Assembly: GCF_028769735.1 (NCBI RefSeq)
Contig: NC_088186.1
Coordinates: forward strand, 7,099,001 to 7,163,000
Reading direction: 5' to 3'
DNA from: Zonotrichia leucophrys gambelii
Lineage: Eukaryota; Chordata; Aves; Passeriformes; Passerellidae
Length of the DNA: 64,000 nucleotides
Shown: piece by piece, positions 37,401 through 50,592 of the stretch
Layout of the letters: each line of letters starts with the position of its first letter
Numbering within the stretch: position 1 is the first letter of the stretch
Notes under the pieces: model-generated
Database searches by the model: none
What the model saw: the letters and a program-made list of their open reading frames with translations, nothing else
What the model was told of the DNA's origin: nothing
Made by a program: the position numbers and the translations under genes

Positions 37401-40400
37401 CAGTCCAGGACTAAGAAATGGCAAAGACCAGATCTGCATTGAACACTGACAACATCTCAGCAGCTCTTACTCATGGGCTGCCAAAGATAAATGTGTTTTG
37501 TGGAGCTGAGTGAAATTACTCGTGGGATTTGCAGAGTCCAACAGCTACACTGATGCACGCTCAGCAGAGTAACAAGATTAACAAGCCTAAAAAAAGGCAA
37601 AATGGAGTGCTGTGACACCCAGATAGGAGAAATGATTGCACACAGACCCCACCAGCACATTGTGGATTCACTTTAATGCACTAGAACACCAGTTACTAAA
37701 ATCTAGTCCTATATGGGAATAGCCTTGGATTCAGAAAACAATCTTGTTGTCTTTCTGACCCATACAAATGAGGCTTTCACACAATTTCTGCATTGAGATA
37801 AATAAACACACGTTGTCCCAGCTTTCTAAAGGCAAAGGGCAGAAATTTGTACTTTATATTCTTTCATTCTGGGAAAAAAACCCTCAAATTGTTAAATGTC
37901 ACAACACAATGTATTTATTCATATATAATCCAATTTCTTGGATTGTTATTTGTGCAGAATTTTTGAATAATTTATTTTTGAAGAATGGGGCACCACTGCA
38001 TCAAATCCTGTGGCAATTTCTGTGTTTGGTTCACTGGATGAGCCTCAGTGAATTGTATAAAAAGTGAATGGGTTTTTTGAGAGTTTCCTAGAATAGTGTA
38101 CCCAAATAATGCTTTTTGCTCACTGATTCATCATAAACTCTTGATTTCATTATGTTCCAGGTTCACATTTCACCTTGGTGTCATATTAGCATCATAAAAA
38201 GTACCACAGATATCATCCATTGCTCTGCAAAGGGGCAAACTTCATGATTCTTATTTGATCAGGCAGCATTAACCTTGATTTTTCTATTAGTTCAGTTTAC
38301 AAACTCACCTTGCAATGCAAATCAAAAGCAAAAAATAAAAATAAATAAAGGGAACAACAAGCATCTTCTCTTTCATGAGTTAACAAACAGCAGCCAGTTA
38401 AAAGGAAACATTTTGTTTGTTCAAGTGAATTTGACTGCAGTTCCTAAGGGACAGATCTGTGAAGAGACAAAGATGTTCCTCATGTCCCAGTGGAGTTGAA
38501 GACCTTGTTCCTGTGTACTTCTTCCCTATCTCTTTAGAAAGTTTATGATTTCCAAAGACCCATCTGCGTGTCCTGGAATGTGATTTAAAATACAAACCCA
38601 TTAAAAGTGACAAATGATCTTCATACCTCAGACCTTCCTGCATGTGGTATTTCTAATGAGATTCTGGGCTTCCTAGGGCAAGAACAATAAAACTCTTCTA
38701 ATTATTGCCCCAGACATTCAGAGATGGCCAAAGCCATCAACTCCACGTCTAAGCTGATCCACAGATGATTACAATTTGTTGTTTGCTGTAAACAACAGCT
38801 TGTGGCTTCACCACAGAGCAGCTACTACAGGTGAGCTACTGTGGGATTTGGATTGATGACTGCTATAGGGAAAAGTCTGAGGAGAAACATTTATTTGCAT
38901 TAAAAGATCAACAGAAAAATCAGCAGTTCTTTTCTACTCCCCTCCTTTCTTGTTCCTTCCATCCCCCTCTTCCTCCCTCAGCTTGGTCAGGAAATTGCTG
39001 TACAACAAAAATCCACAGGCAGCTTCAGCTCCTTCCCCTCTCTTTTGACCTTTTCACAGTTCTAAGGGTTATTTAATGAGCTTAGAAAAATAATGCATCA
39101 GTTAATGGCAGAATCCCTGGAAGGGCAGTATTATTGAGATTTCCTTTCCTCCTCCTCACCCTCACTGGAGGCCCCATCACCCCCAAACTTCCACCTGCAG
39201 TTTTCTTCATTGCGTGCTTTAAAATGCCTTCAAATTAACACCACATTACAAAATAGAGAAAGAGATCACTGAGAGGCCTGGAAAGGAGCATTTTAATGTT
39301 TTGTTGTAGAAAACATAGTCACAGGGGCTTGAGAGAAGGAAGTGTAATTTATTTACCATCAGAAGACAGCCACACTTATATATATATCACAAAAAAGATG
39401 TCACTATTGTGAAATAGAGGGGTGACAAAATCACCCACAGCCAAAAGATTGGCACCACTTCACCCCTGCTCAAAACAGTTCAGCCACCCAGGTAAAATTA
39501 AGAAAATTTGTTGTAATAAATCTGGACTCCATTTCTAGAAGCTGGAAGTCAATAATTCTGCTCCTTCTCCAACAGAGACAAAAGCTATCGCCCACAGGCA
39601 CTCTGAGCAGCCCATCCTTCTTGCCAAAATTAAACTTCCCATGATTTCCTGTGACACCTGAGCCCATGTTGTAATTCAGTGCACAATCCAGAGACTCCAA
39701 CAGTTAAGACAAAGTATCTGTGGCAGGCTAACCCTCCTTTTGAAATGTTTTTGGGCCTTAAATGCAAGACAAGGCTGGCTGTGAAGGTGCCTCACATGAC
39801 ACCAGCACATAGGAACTTTGCAGTATCTGATATAAACCAGAACTGAGCCTCCAAAATTGTGCATTTTTTCTTGCAGGTAATCTATAATACTGTGCAGGCA
39901 CTCCTTGTAATATCTTTAAAATAATCATCCTTCATTTAAGAATTAATTGGACCTTTCCATTTGCAGAGTGACCCATCATTCTTTAAAGATCTGAGGAGCC
40001 AGGAGTGGATTTGAGCCACCTTAGAGCTCAGCTCAGTGAGAGGAGAGGCCCCTCTGAGCTGATTCAACACACCCAAGATCTGAGTCACACCTGGAGCAGG
40101 CTCTTCACATTAATTAAAGGGTGTCTTTCAGTGTGATAAATCCAAAGGGTAAATACCTTCATTTAGTGTTTGTATTTTGGTGGGAAGAATTTCAGCTTTT
40201 CTCTCCCCTGGACAGGCTTTGCTCTCTCTTCTGACTTTGAGTTGCCTGCTTGTATTTTTCAGCTTGTATTTAATCGTGGCTTGTTGACATTCGTTTCTTC
40301 TTGTGTCAATGTTACCCTTGAGCTTAACAAATCATCTTCTTCTCTGGCATTTTGAATCCTTCTGTTCATCTTTTTCACATACCCCTCAACACTCTCTGTT

Positions 40401-43091
40401 TAGTAACAGCAGTTGTTTACTTGTCTTAAAAATCCCAGTCTTTGCCTCTCCATCCACTTGATTATCCCATCAGTCCTCCTCTGTACCCACCCTTATCTGG
40501 ATTTGTCTCCATTAGGCACAGATGTCTGGAACCTGGCACTACAGACAAATGTGTACCAGGCTCTGATACAAAAATATTTCCATTTCTCTTGCTTTATTAG
40601 ACACACGTTGCCCGAGGCATCTTAGAATTTGCCTTTTTCACAGTTCCATCACACCCTGATCCCTCAGCACACCTTTCTAAGCTTGTCTAACATCCCCAGG
40701 TGTTCCTCAGGCTCACAGACTTTGTTTCTCCTACACAGATTTCTCCGGTCACTTGTCCAGTGTTCATTAGGACTTTAGCAGGAACAAATTCCACCCAGTT
40801 TTTACCAGCCTTTTCCAACACCATTCATCACTGGTAATTCCCATTATTAATGAAATTTTGAAGTTAGATCAGACAAGATTGTTGCTTGAATAATTTCACT
40901 ACTAATCCCCCTCACAGAGATACTTCCCCTCTTTTTGTAACACTCTTCTGATCAGTTTAACTTCATTTTACCTACCTCTGCCTTAGGGGGAATTTCTCAT
41001 ACTGCACATCTCAAATGTTTCTGGCTTATTTGGACACAGATCTAAATTATACCAAATAGACAGAAATTAGTTAACTTCTCAAAGCAAGGTACCACATTTT
41101 TCTCTCCTGATTTTTTTCTCAGAAAAGGTGTTGTGATCCATCTGACACTGTTTAAATCACTCTGCCATTCCAAGTTGGTTTGGCAAACTACAGAGGTCAC
41201 ACTAATGGACTTGCAAATGCCTTGATCATTTCTTTCTAAAATACATGTGCTTACAAATCTTGTATCAAATAATATCAACCTGCTACTGCACCAACACTGT
41301 AAAGGGTTCTTTCAGGAATCAGAAACAAAAGCAGTTTGTTCCTCTCATTATCATCACATCAAGAAGTTTGAATTTTACTTTTACCTCAGCTAGAATAATT
41401 TAAATGTCCATAAACTCCTTCCCATTCACACCCTGCCATTATGCCACAGTCATTATCAACATCCTCACTGAATTTGAAAGAAAATTATTCATTTTGTTTT
41501 GAGGACAAATGCAGATCACTTTCTAACTTGGTCCCATTCTTCCTGCATGGTGTCAGTGCTTCTTGTCTCATTATAAACTCCTTATTACTATGGGCAAGGA
41601 ATTTCTACTGTTTGTTTTAATTTCCTCTACAAAGGATCTCCTTCACGAGGAAATTAAAACCTTGACATTTTACAAGTCTCACTTTATCTCCCCAGCTCAT
41701 CTGAGATGTTGCTCTCATTGCTGATCAGTCCCTTTCTTTATAGATTTACTCATCACCCTAGTGGGTATCTGGAAAACTTTGATTTTTCTGTTGTCACAGG
41801 ACATTTCTCCTTTTGACTTTCTGAATGCACCTTGTTGTCTGATGGTTTTTAATCTAGAGAATTGAACAAGAGATTCTGTTTTATCCCAGAATCTCCAACC
41901 ATTTCCCTTGTGCCAATGTAATCAGTCACATTCAGAAATATTAACAGAATCATTTCTAGAGTTAGGAGAATAATCTTATTCCTCAGAAATTCTAGGGGAG
42001 AGAAAATAATAATAATAATATTTTTTAAAAGAGCTACTCACTTTAACCAGAAATTCAGGTGCTGCCCAGGGTATTGAGTGCAGCTGGAGGGGTTTCTCCT
42101 GTGTACCCAAAGGGTGGACACTGTAACACAGGTCAGGTTAATAAAAAAAACATGATTTTGAATATCAAGGTCAGATTTACTCCTATAAAGTGAGAGAAAG
42201 CAGAAATATGCTCATTCATTCATTCATGAATTACATAAGTTTACCCAAAATAAATTTGTAACACGTGGAGCAAAGATTTTTTTTCCAAGTGTTCTGTGAA
42301 GAGATGAAAAAGATGAATCTCACTTTAGTAGATAAAGCCATTTTTGGCCTCTTGGTCTTAAACTGAAATACACTTCTAAGAACTAGATTTAAGTGTGGTT
42401 ATTAGTTGGGAAAAAACCTGAGATCCACTCTAGATTTTAGTTCAGACCTTCTGGGTCTGAGTTGCTGTTTATTTTTTACACTCTAATCATGGTTTACAGT
42501 CAGCCCACTACCCCATAACCCATTTTACTTCACCCTCCAGGTTATTCTAATGCACTAAAAGTATTTTAGAAGAGTATCTACCTCTATTTTAGGACACAGC
42601 TTGAACAGAGCACCAACTTTACCACTCAGCCCACCTCATTTTCATGTTTTCTGGGTTCTCCTGTTGAATTCTTGCAGTGGATACTTGAAATGTGCCTTGT
42701 CACTCATTCTTCTCACCCTCCTCTATTTTATGAGCTGATATTAATACTATCAGCACCTACTCCTACACACAAAGGGCACCTGCTGTAAGGACTGGCGGCT
42801 GAATTACCTGGGGGTTCCTGCTCCTTGAATTAGCCTGCTATGAAATTCTCATCTGCAGTCTGCAAAGGGGAAAAGACAGACAGAAAAGAAACAGCTTTTC
42901 CCTGTCCACACTTTCTGAGGAGTCTGTCGTGCTAAGTACTGGCCTGTCTCCTCTCGTTTGTGTTAACGGTGTCTGAATCACTCTTTCAACTCACTGCCTT
43001 CCACAGGAGGAGCTGAGGCAGCAGCACAAATGGATCTTTAAGTACAAGGAGCTGGAGTAAGCTATTTCCATGAGCACTTGGAGGTAAACAC
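37400..43091. other. 5.7-kb AT-rich stretch with no recognised repeat or gene
   Basis: This is the longest part of the window with no recognised transposon, apart from the six-kilobase stretch at 16031-22123. It is AT-rich with short microsatellites such as (TA)n at about 39378-39388 and (AAT)n at about 42005-42021. No frame longer than about 100 codons, and no splice-flanked conserved exon, could be identified. Confidence 0.5.
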
Positions 43092-44015
43092 AACCAAAAA
43101 AAAAAAAATTAAAAAAAACAAACCCCAAACAAACAAAAAGTACTTTTAACTTCACATTTCCATTATAGCAAGCCTAGAAACCCTCACAGCTATTTCAGCT
43201 TGTGTATCTCAAAAGAGCTTTGATGATGGTGTCAATGCAAATATCAAGAAAGAATAACTTGGAAAGAAACTTTTCACTAGTGATCTGTTCATGTGGTGGT
43301 GTTGTAGCTGCACCTCTTATGGGTTCCTTGCTCTGATCTCAGAATGGACTGCATGAAACACTTCCAAAAAAAAAAAAAAATTAAAAAAAAAAAAAACAAA
43401 CAAAAAGTACTTTTGGCTTCACATTTCCATATATCATTTCCATTAGTGCAAGCCTAGAAACCCTCACAGCTACTTTGGCTTGTGTATCTCAAAAGAGCTT
43501 TGAAAATGGTGCCAGTCCAAATATCACAAAAGAATAACCTGGAAAGAAACTTTTTCCACCCACCAGTGACCAGTTGATGTGGTGGTGTTGTAGCTGCATC
43601 TTTTATGAGTTCCTTGTTCTGATTTCAGAATGAACTACGCGAAACACTACCAAAAATTGAACAAACAAAAAAACCAACCAAACAAAAAAACCCCAAAACA
43701 ACAACAACAAAAACAAAACAAAACAGAAAAAAAAAAAGACCACAACAAAAAAACCCAAGCAAAAAGCACTTCATGTAGCTTCATGTTTCCATATATCATT
43801 TCCATTAGTGCAAGCCTAGGAACCCTCACACAGCCACTTCCTCTTGTGTTAAGTGTATCTAAGAAGAGCTTTGAAAATGGTGTAAGTCCAAATATCAAGA
43901 AAGAATAATCTGGAAAGAACTTTTTTCCACCCATCAGTGATCAGTTGATGTGGTGGTTGCAGCTGCACCTCTTATGGGTTCCTTGCTCTGATCTCAGAAT
44001 AAACCACATGAAACT
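43092..44015 (+). repeat. Three-unit tandem array with A-rich linkers
   Basis: Three copies of one sequence lie head to tail: about 43092-43365, 43366-43651 and 43652-44015. Each starts with an A-rich linker (about 49, 42 and 115 bases), then a core of about 225-250 bases. The core includes GCAAGCCTAGAAACCCTCAC, an AAGAGCTTTGA motif, and a GATGTGGTGGTGTTGTAGCT-like block (GTTCATGTGG in unit 1). Unit 1 lacks a short piece present in units 2 and 3 (ATATCATTTCCATTAGTG region). Copies differ by scattered substitutions, so the array is not recent. I do not recognise the core as a known transposon. Confidence 0.92.
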
Positions 44016-45661
44016 TGAAGCACAACAGATGAGACCAAATTCTGGGTTTCTCTAGCAGTTTCCTGACCCTTCAGGTGTTTATCTCAGGAACCAGAGCTCA
44101 GGTGCAGCTGACAGGAGCTGTGGGTGCCCCCACCTTTATTTCAAGCAGTAGATGAGTGTGAAGAGGAAAAGCAGTGTCACCCATGGCTGTTAACACCAAT
44201 GTCCTTCATCTATTTCCCATTAATAGGGGAAAAGAATGCTATGAATGGGTCAGCAGCAGAGATTTGGGGCTTTAATTTGGCCACTAATTCGACCCAGCTC
44301 AATAGCAAGGCAAAGAAAGGCATCCCTAGGCTCTGCAGCCTCAGGTGCTGAGTGGGACCTGTCCCTGTGTGCCTGTTGCTGCAAGAAGCTCCCATTTTGC
44401 AGTGATAGTTACCAAAAAGGAGACCAAGGCTGCCTACAGGTGCTCTTGCTAAAATTGCTTTCATTTAGAACTATTTATCAGCATTTTCACACCATTTTTC
44501 AGCCACTCTCCTCAGCAGCTCTGTGCAATGTAAATCCCTCCAAGCCATCACCTGATAAAATATAATGCAAGAGGCAAGGAAATTCAATTACATCAGGCTG
44601 GCTGTGCCAGTCCCAGCTTTTTGCTGGGCTTCAAAGGGGGAGGGATAGCAGGGAGACAGATTTTGTAGGCACGTGTGTGCAGTAATTTCTGCTGCTGATC
44701 TCTCAGAGGCAAAGTGATTGCTAAGTTTGCCCAAGACAGAGTGAATTTAACTCCTGGGATATGACCCATTGCAAAAGCTGAAACTTCATTTCAGTCCCAC
44801 CTGAGCTCATTTTTGAGGACTCCCATTAGGCAAATTTCACCCTTAAACTCAGTTGAAAGTGTTCAGAGATTAAATTTAAAACAGGTTTTTGATTTGAGGT
44901 TGGAAGGGTTTAAAATATCTTCAGTCATAGCACCAGGGCAAGTAAGGAAATGGTCACATCTGCCTTATCTGTCATTACACCCAGGTAAGTAAAAGTTGTG
45001 AAAGTCACAAGTTCTCTCTGCATATATGAAATTAATCCCAGAAAGCTGAAGACCAGACAGAAGAAATATTCAGTATTACATCAGCAATATGCATTAGCTG
45101 GATTGGATCAGCCCTCCAGCCACACACTCAACCATAACCTTTACAAATTGGCAGGACTCTCGTTTCCTTACCATTGCTTGCCAGGTACACAGGAGACTGT
45201 AATGAAATTCCAGGGCAGAGCTGTTGTCCTGGTGTAGTTTCCAAAACCTGCAATGTTTCTCTGGTGGTATTTTCCTAATTCACAACCTTCAGTGTACAGC
45301 AAAATAAAAGCTGCCTCCTTTATGACATCCCTTTAAAACCCAGTGCAGTCCTGTGGCACACTTCAAACTGATTTTTCAGAACATATATGTAAGCACACAC
45401 AGAGTTTTTTATCCCTGTCCTTTCAGTAATTATTTTTGTTCCAGCAAAATCAGAACAAGCAGAGCAGCTACAAATATCTCAGAAGCTTTTAGAGAGCAGG
45501 CAGCAGCCCACACACCAAGCTGCTTGAAGAGGAAAAGCTGACATGATGAGACTGAGATGCATCTTCCCCATAGAGAGCTGGTTATGATGAGGCTCCCTGT
45601 CCCCTGTCCTGGATTTCAGCTCCCCTGGACCTGTGGACACAGCTCTGGGCAGGGCAGAGTG
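44016..45661. other. Intergenic, no gene seen
   Basis: Non-repetitive sequence without a supported gene; no recognised transposon. Confidence 0.5.
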
Positions 45662-46056
45662 CACCCCTGTGACCGTGTTCACAGGGGTTTGAGGATGAGG
45701 GAAGAGACGAGGATCTGACTCCATGTTTCAGAAGGCTGATTTATTATTTTGTGATATATATTACATTAAAACGATACTAAAAGAATAGAAGAAATGATTT
45801 CACCAGAAGGCTAGCTAAGAATAGAATAGGAAAGAATGATCACAAAGGTTTGTGGCTCGGGCACTGTGTCTGAGCCAGCTGGGCTGTGATTGGCCATTAA
45901 TTACAAACAACCACGAGACCAATCCCAGATGCACCTGTTGCATTCCACAGCAGCAGATAATCATTGTTTACATTTTGTTCCTGAGGCCTCCCAGCTTCTC
46001 AGGAGGAAAAACCCTAAGAAAAGGATTTTTCATAAAAGATGTCTGTGACACACCCC
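45662..46056 (-). mobile_element. Family A solo LTR, copy 7, with 6-bp target-site duplication
   Basis: The body is 45668-46050 (383 bp), minus strand, starting TGTCACAGACAT and ending AACACGGTCACA. It is flanked by perfect CACCCC repeats at 45662-45667 and 46051-46056. An AATAAATC poly(A)-signal region is present. A 107-codon antisense frame that begins inside the LTR (45852-46175) is a by-product seen in other copies too. Confidence 0.96.
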
Positions 46057-46331
46057 CACCTTGCTGCAGTGGCTCCATGGGGACAGACAGGGAAAGGAAC
46101 TGGTGGGACAATAGCATTTGGCTTCCAGTGCATGAAAAGGAGCTGACAGCTTTTGCTGCACGAGGTTCAGGGTAGCACTGAGAGCATCACTTGTCTCTGC
46201 TGCCATGGACCAGACAAGCAGGAGCCTGCAGCCTGGAGATCCATGTCCAAAGAGGTGTTTCAGCATCATGCCTGAGAATTTGTTGCATATTAGAGCAATG
46301 GACCCTTTGGCACTAATACAGATGGGAAGAA

Positions 46332-46738
46332 AGACCTGTTGGAGCAGGTCCAGAAGGGACTACAGAGATTATTGGAAGCCTGGAACACCTCTCCTGTGAA
46401 GAAAGGCTGGTGGTTGTTTGCTCTGGGGGGAGAGAAAGCTCTGGAGAGACTTAATTGTACCTTTCAGTAGTGACAGACAGGACAGGGAGAGATGGCTTCA
46501 CACTAAGAGAGAGGGTGGGTAAAGTTTGGATATTAGAAAAAAGTTCTTCCTGTGAGGGTCCTGGCACAGGGTGCCCAGAGCAGCTGTGGCTGCCCCTGGA
46601 TCCCTGGAAGTGTCCAAGGGCAGGGGTTGGAGCAACCTGGGATACTGGAAGATGTCTCTGCCCACGGCACAGGGTGGAACAAGATGAGCTCTAAAATCCC
46701 TTCCAACACAAACCATTTTAGGATTCTCTGATTCCACA
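46332..46738 (+). mobile_element. CR1 LINE 3' fragment (plus strand)
   Basis: About 400 bases of CR1 text: CTGTTGGAGCAGGTCCAGAA, then an ACCTCTCCTGTGAAGAAAGG block, GGATATTAGAAAAAAGTTCT, the GCTGTGGCTGCCCCTGGATC block, and a CCATTTTAGGATTCTCTGAT end. It lies only about 275 bases from LTR copy 7. Confidence 0.93.
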
Positions 46739-49304
46739 ACAGCCCAGCTGCATTCCTGGCTGAGCCATGTGCTCTGTGCCTCTGCTTTCTAGCCAAACAG
46801 CAGCACAGAATCCCTGACTTTGAAACATCTGGAGTAACCCCTAACATCTGCCAGGAGCATCCCCAGCCAAGCTGCACACGCTGCTGGTTAATTCTAACTG
46901 CACCTCCCTGAAGTGCAAATCTTAGTGCTGCTTTCCATTACCCTGGATAAATTTTGGAAGAGCAGCACACACAACACCATGCTCTGGGATGTAAATGTGG
47001 TCTGCCTCATGTCCTGAGGATCCTTCTGAATTTTTAGGCAGAAAAACTGCTCTTTGAGTGGTACAAGAATTAACTCAGCCTCACCTACAGAAATTCAAGG
47101 ACACTGAGATGTTGCTGCATTACCTATTTGTGACAAGACTTGAGCTCCTGCTTAATTTTAGGCTGGTTCTCAGAATTTGCACAAAAGTTCTTTTGTAGGA
47201 TGTGTTTTCCTGCCCTGAATGTCAATGCATGAGCAGCTACATAAAATCAGTCTCAGGAACAGAAGAGAATCTTCTGTGGGGGGAAAAGTTTTGTAAAAGC
47301 AGATGTAAAGGATCCACTGTCTGACACTAATATTCCACTTTGGAAAGCCAATTTATTAAATCTACAGAATTGAATATTCTGTTATGGGAAAGCAGTTGTT
47401 TGAATAAATGTGTCTGAGGGAAAACACACACACATACAAACTCTCACACATGAGATATTGATTGAAACTGTATTTATGATTCCTCAGATCTTTAAGAAAT
47501 TGATTTTAGAGTATTCTCCCTTTTTCTGTCTCACTCCAGCTGAAAATCAAAGCTCAGTGTAGGATCCCTTAAAGAATTTTTTTCTGATACAGGAAATATT
47601 TTTTTTAAAAAAGACTTTTTTCCCCAAAGTTTGTGTGGATAAGAAAAAAGGGCCCAAAATCCTATGGATTTGGTGTTCAATATTCTGTCAACTGACTTTT
47701 CAAAGAAATAGAAAACTTAGAAATGACATTTAAAAATAAACAAGCAAACAAACACAGCTCCACTTCTTTCTTTCCTTTTCAGGTAAAGTAGCATTTATTT
47801 TCAGTAAGTTCAGACAACTACTTTATTTTGCAATTCTCTTTCTCTCTCACCAAAGTCTTCCCTGGAATTCAGTGTTCTCATTAAGACTTTGTTTTTTCTT
47901 TTTTTCCAAGACACAAACTAAAAGTTACAAAACAGCCCCTGTGCCAGCCATCTGCACTGGCACATATCTGCCAAGCTGAACGCAGCCTGAAATTCAGGCT
48001 TTGGACCTAAACAAACAATCCGTCTTTATTAGGCAAAGCACTCGAGAGTTTGCTCAACTTTAAGCAGAGTTTTCAATAGAAAGAACGGCAATTTTGCTGA
48101 GCTGTAAGTGTTCTGGCAGTACCTGTTTGTGCTGGGAAGGAGTTTGTCCTGCCAGCTGGTGCCCAGGAGGACCTGCATGAATCCCAAGGCAGCACAAACT
48201 CAGCCCCCAGTGTCTGACCACAAGAAATTATTCCCTGGGCATGGAAGGATGTGTCCTATGAGAATAAATGTTCAGGGATGAACCTCTGACTTCCTCCAGC
48301 TCCTCCCATTTTCTTTTCATGCCTCCCTGTGCTTTCTGCCCAAGTCAGTGTCTTCCCCATCGAGGGGATCCAGTTCATTTCATTCCAAGCACCAAGCATC
48401 AGCTAATTATAAACCAAACACAAATTAAACCCATCTTCCCATCCTCCCCTCCGAAACCCCTAATTGCCCATTACCCTGCATTGTGATCTGACACAAAAGT
48501 AATTCTACTAAGTGGCGAGTTTTGTTGTTGTTTTTTTCTTTCATAAAAACTGTTAATTTGCTATTAAATCTCTTGTTGAAAGACTAATAGCTTAATGAAT
48601 GCATTAAACGTGCAAATTAGGGTTTTTTTTCACTGCATTACTTCGTGGAAGATTGAAAGGACCCCATACATCATCGTTGGCTCAGTAGGATTTAATGAGG
48701 CATTAGACCATCCTCTGTCTTGGAGGCCAGACTTATGAATGATCCCAGAATTGTGCAGGCAACACTTGTCCCAGGTCCCTCTCCTGCTAGGGACATATAT
48801 TTTCCCCTTGCCTGTTTCTTCTCCCGTCACTGCTGATGTACGTGAAATAAAAATGTAGTTTCCAGATCAGTTTTATAATGAAAAGTAGCCCATTGCTGAT
48901 GACAAATGTTGTTTACAGTCACTAGAAAAGAGGGTGGAATGGCGAGTGAATATATTAGAGGAGGAGAGGATGGCTTTTATATTCATTATACTGCCATTTT
49001 GGGCCTGTGAAGACACATAACCTTTCCCTCTCTCCCTCCATCATACAGTCACTTTCAGATGTCTACATTAAAAGAAAAAGCTGCAGGCAGTGTGCTTTGC
49101 ATTACCTGCTATCAATGAAGAAGGCATTTTCCACCAGTCAAATAGAGCTCCTTGTGGGAATACTTTCCCCCTAAACACACTTACTGAGCTTTTCTGGATG
49201 CTTTCCCTCCTGTGCCCCTCTCCAGGCATCTTTCCACAAAAGAAAACCTGCATAGGACAATTAGGAAAGCCAGTGCAAAATCTGGATCCTTCTCAATTAG
49301 AAAG
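46739..49304. other. Intergenic; includes a candidate conserved non-coding block
   Basis: No supported gene. The block 47985-49010 is non-repetitive and rich in ATTA/TTAAT homeodomain-like cores, with isolated CpGs (for example CGTCTTTATTAGG near 48021, GCATTAAACGTGCAAATTAG near 48601). It lacks long frames. This is the look of developmental conserved non-coding DNA, but I infer it from composition only. Confidence 0.4.
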
Positions 49305-49478
49305 GAGGGCTTGGAACAGATTTCCCAGGAAGTGCTGGAATCATCAATTCTGGAATTGTTCAGAAAATGAGTAGATGAGGCACTTGGTGACATGGTTAAT
49401 TGACAAGATAGTGTTCTGTCAAAGGCTGGACTAGAGGATCTTGGAGGTCTTTGCCAACCTTAATGATTCCATGATTAC
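49305..49478 (+). mobile_element. Old CR1 LINE 3' fragment (plus strand)
   Basis: The terminal CR1 order is recognisable but degraded: a GGAAGTGCTGGAATCATCAA region, then CTGGACTAGAGGATCTTGGA, GTCTTTGCCAACCTTAATGA, and a TTCCATGATTA end. Confidence 0.8.
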
Positions 49479-50538
49479 ACCTCAGAATCATACAGCATAG
49501 CAGCAACCATCAGTGCCCACATGAGGAGAGGGCAGCCTCTTCAGAAAGGGTTATTTGGGAAGATTTTTAGACCTCTGGGGCTTGAAGTGGAAGTCACAAG
49601 CCTCATCTGCTCAAGCAGAGAAATTTGGTATCCTGTGCTCTACAAAAGAATTCCATTTGAGCTGTGGAAAACCTGGTGGGGGCCTTAATTGGACAAAATT
49701 TGTAGAAACTTGAAGGTTTCCAGCACTGGACCAGGAAAACGCTGCTCTGAAGAGCAAGATTTTGAGTGTGGAGAGTGCAGATAGGAACAGATTTGGAGGA
49801 GAACCTCTCCTCTGAGGCCTGGTAGAATTTTGCTGCTCAGGGAGAAGACAAAAAGATGAAGTTTGTAGAAGATGCTTTATCTTGGCAACAGCAAAAAAGA
49901 AAGTTTATTATGAGACAAGTTAGAGAAATTAAATTCCAGGAGAGGAAGGCACAGTTTTAATACTTTTGGGATTCTGTCTGTTAATTAACAGAGGAAGAGG
50001 TCTGTGGAGAGGAGGCTGCAGGACAGCCATGAGCTGAGACACGCTGGAACAAACCCAGAGTCAGACAGGCTGGCACCCATCCCACCCTCTTGTCTTTGCT
50101 TGTAACTGCTCTCTGCCACAATCAAAAGGCTGTCAGATACTAATAAAGTCTTAATGCATCATCTCTCATTCACACTGACTCATGTGAGACATCCTGGGCA
50201 TCCAAGTTTAGTGGGTCAGATTCCTCAGCTCCTTCTGTAGCCAGCAAAGGATTAGCTCTTCCAGATTTGGAACAGATAAGTCAGGATCTTGGCTTGGATT
50301 CCTTTTTTTTCCCCTAAGCCTTTCTCTGCTGGTTTTACAAAGAGCTTTAGGGGTTCCAGCCAGTTCTATCAGAAACCCAAGTCAGATGTCTGAACTTGAG
50401 ACAGCAAACAGCTTCACAGGACCCTGGGTTAATTCACATCTGCAAATCCAAGGGTTTGAAAAGCAGCAGGCCTCTCCTGCTGCAATTAATGGCTTCAGGT
50501 TAGGCATTATCCAAGGGCCAGGAGGAGCCACAGGACAT

Positions 50539-50592
50539 GGAATTACCGTTGCCAATGGAATTACCATTACCAATGGAATTACCATCACAGCT
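50539..50592. repeat. 18-bp tandem repeat, 3 units
   Basis: The units GGAATTACCGTTGCCAAT, GGAATTACCATTACCAAT and GGAATTACCATCACAGCT lie end to end, the last degraded at its 3' end. Confidence 0.9.
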
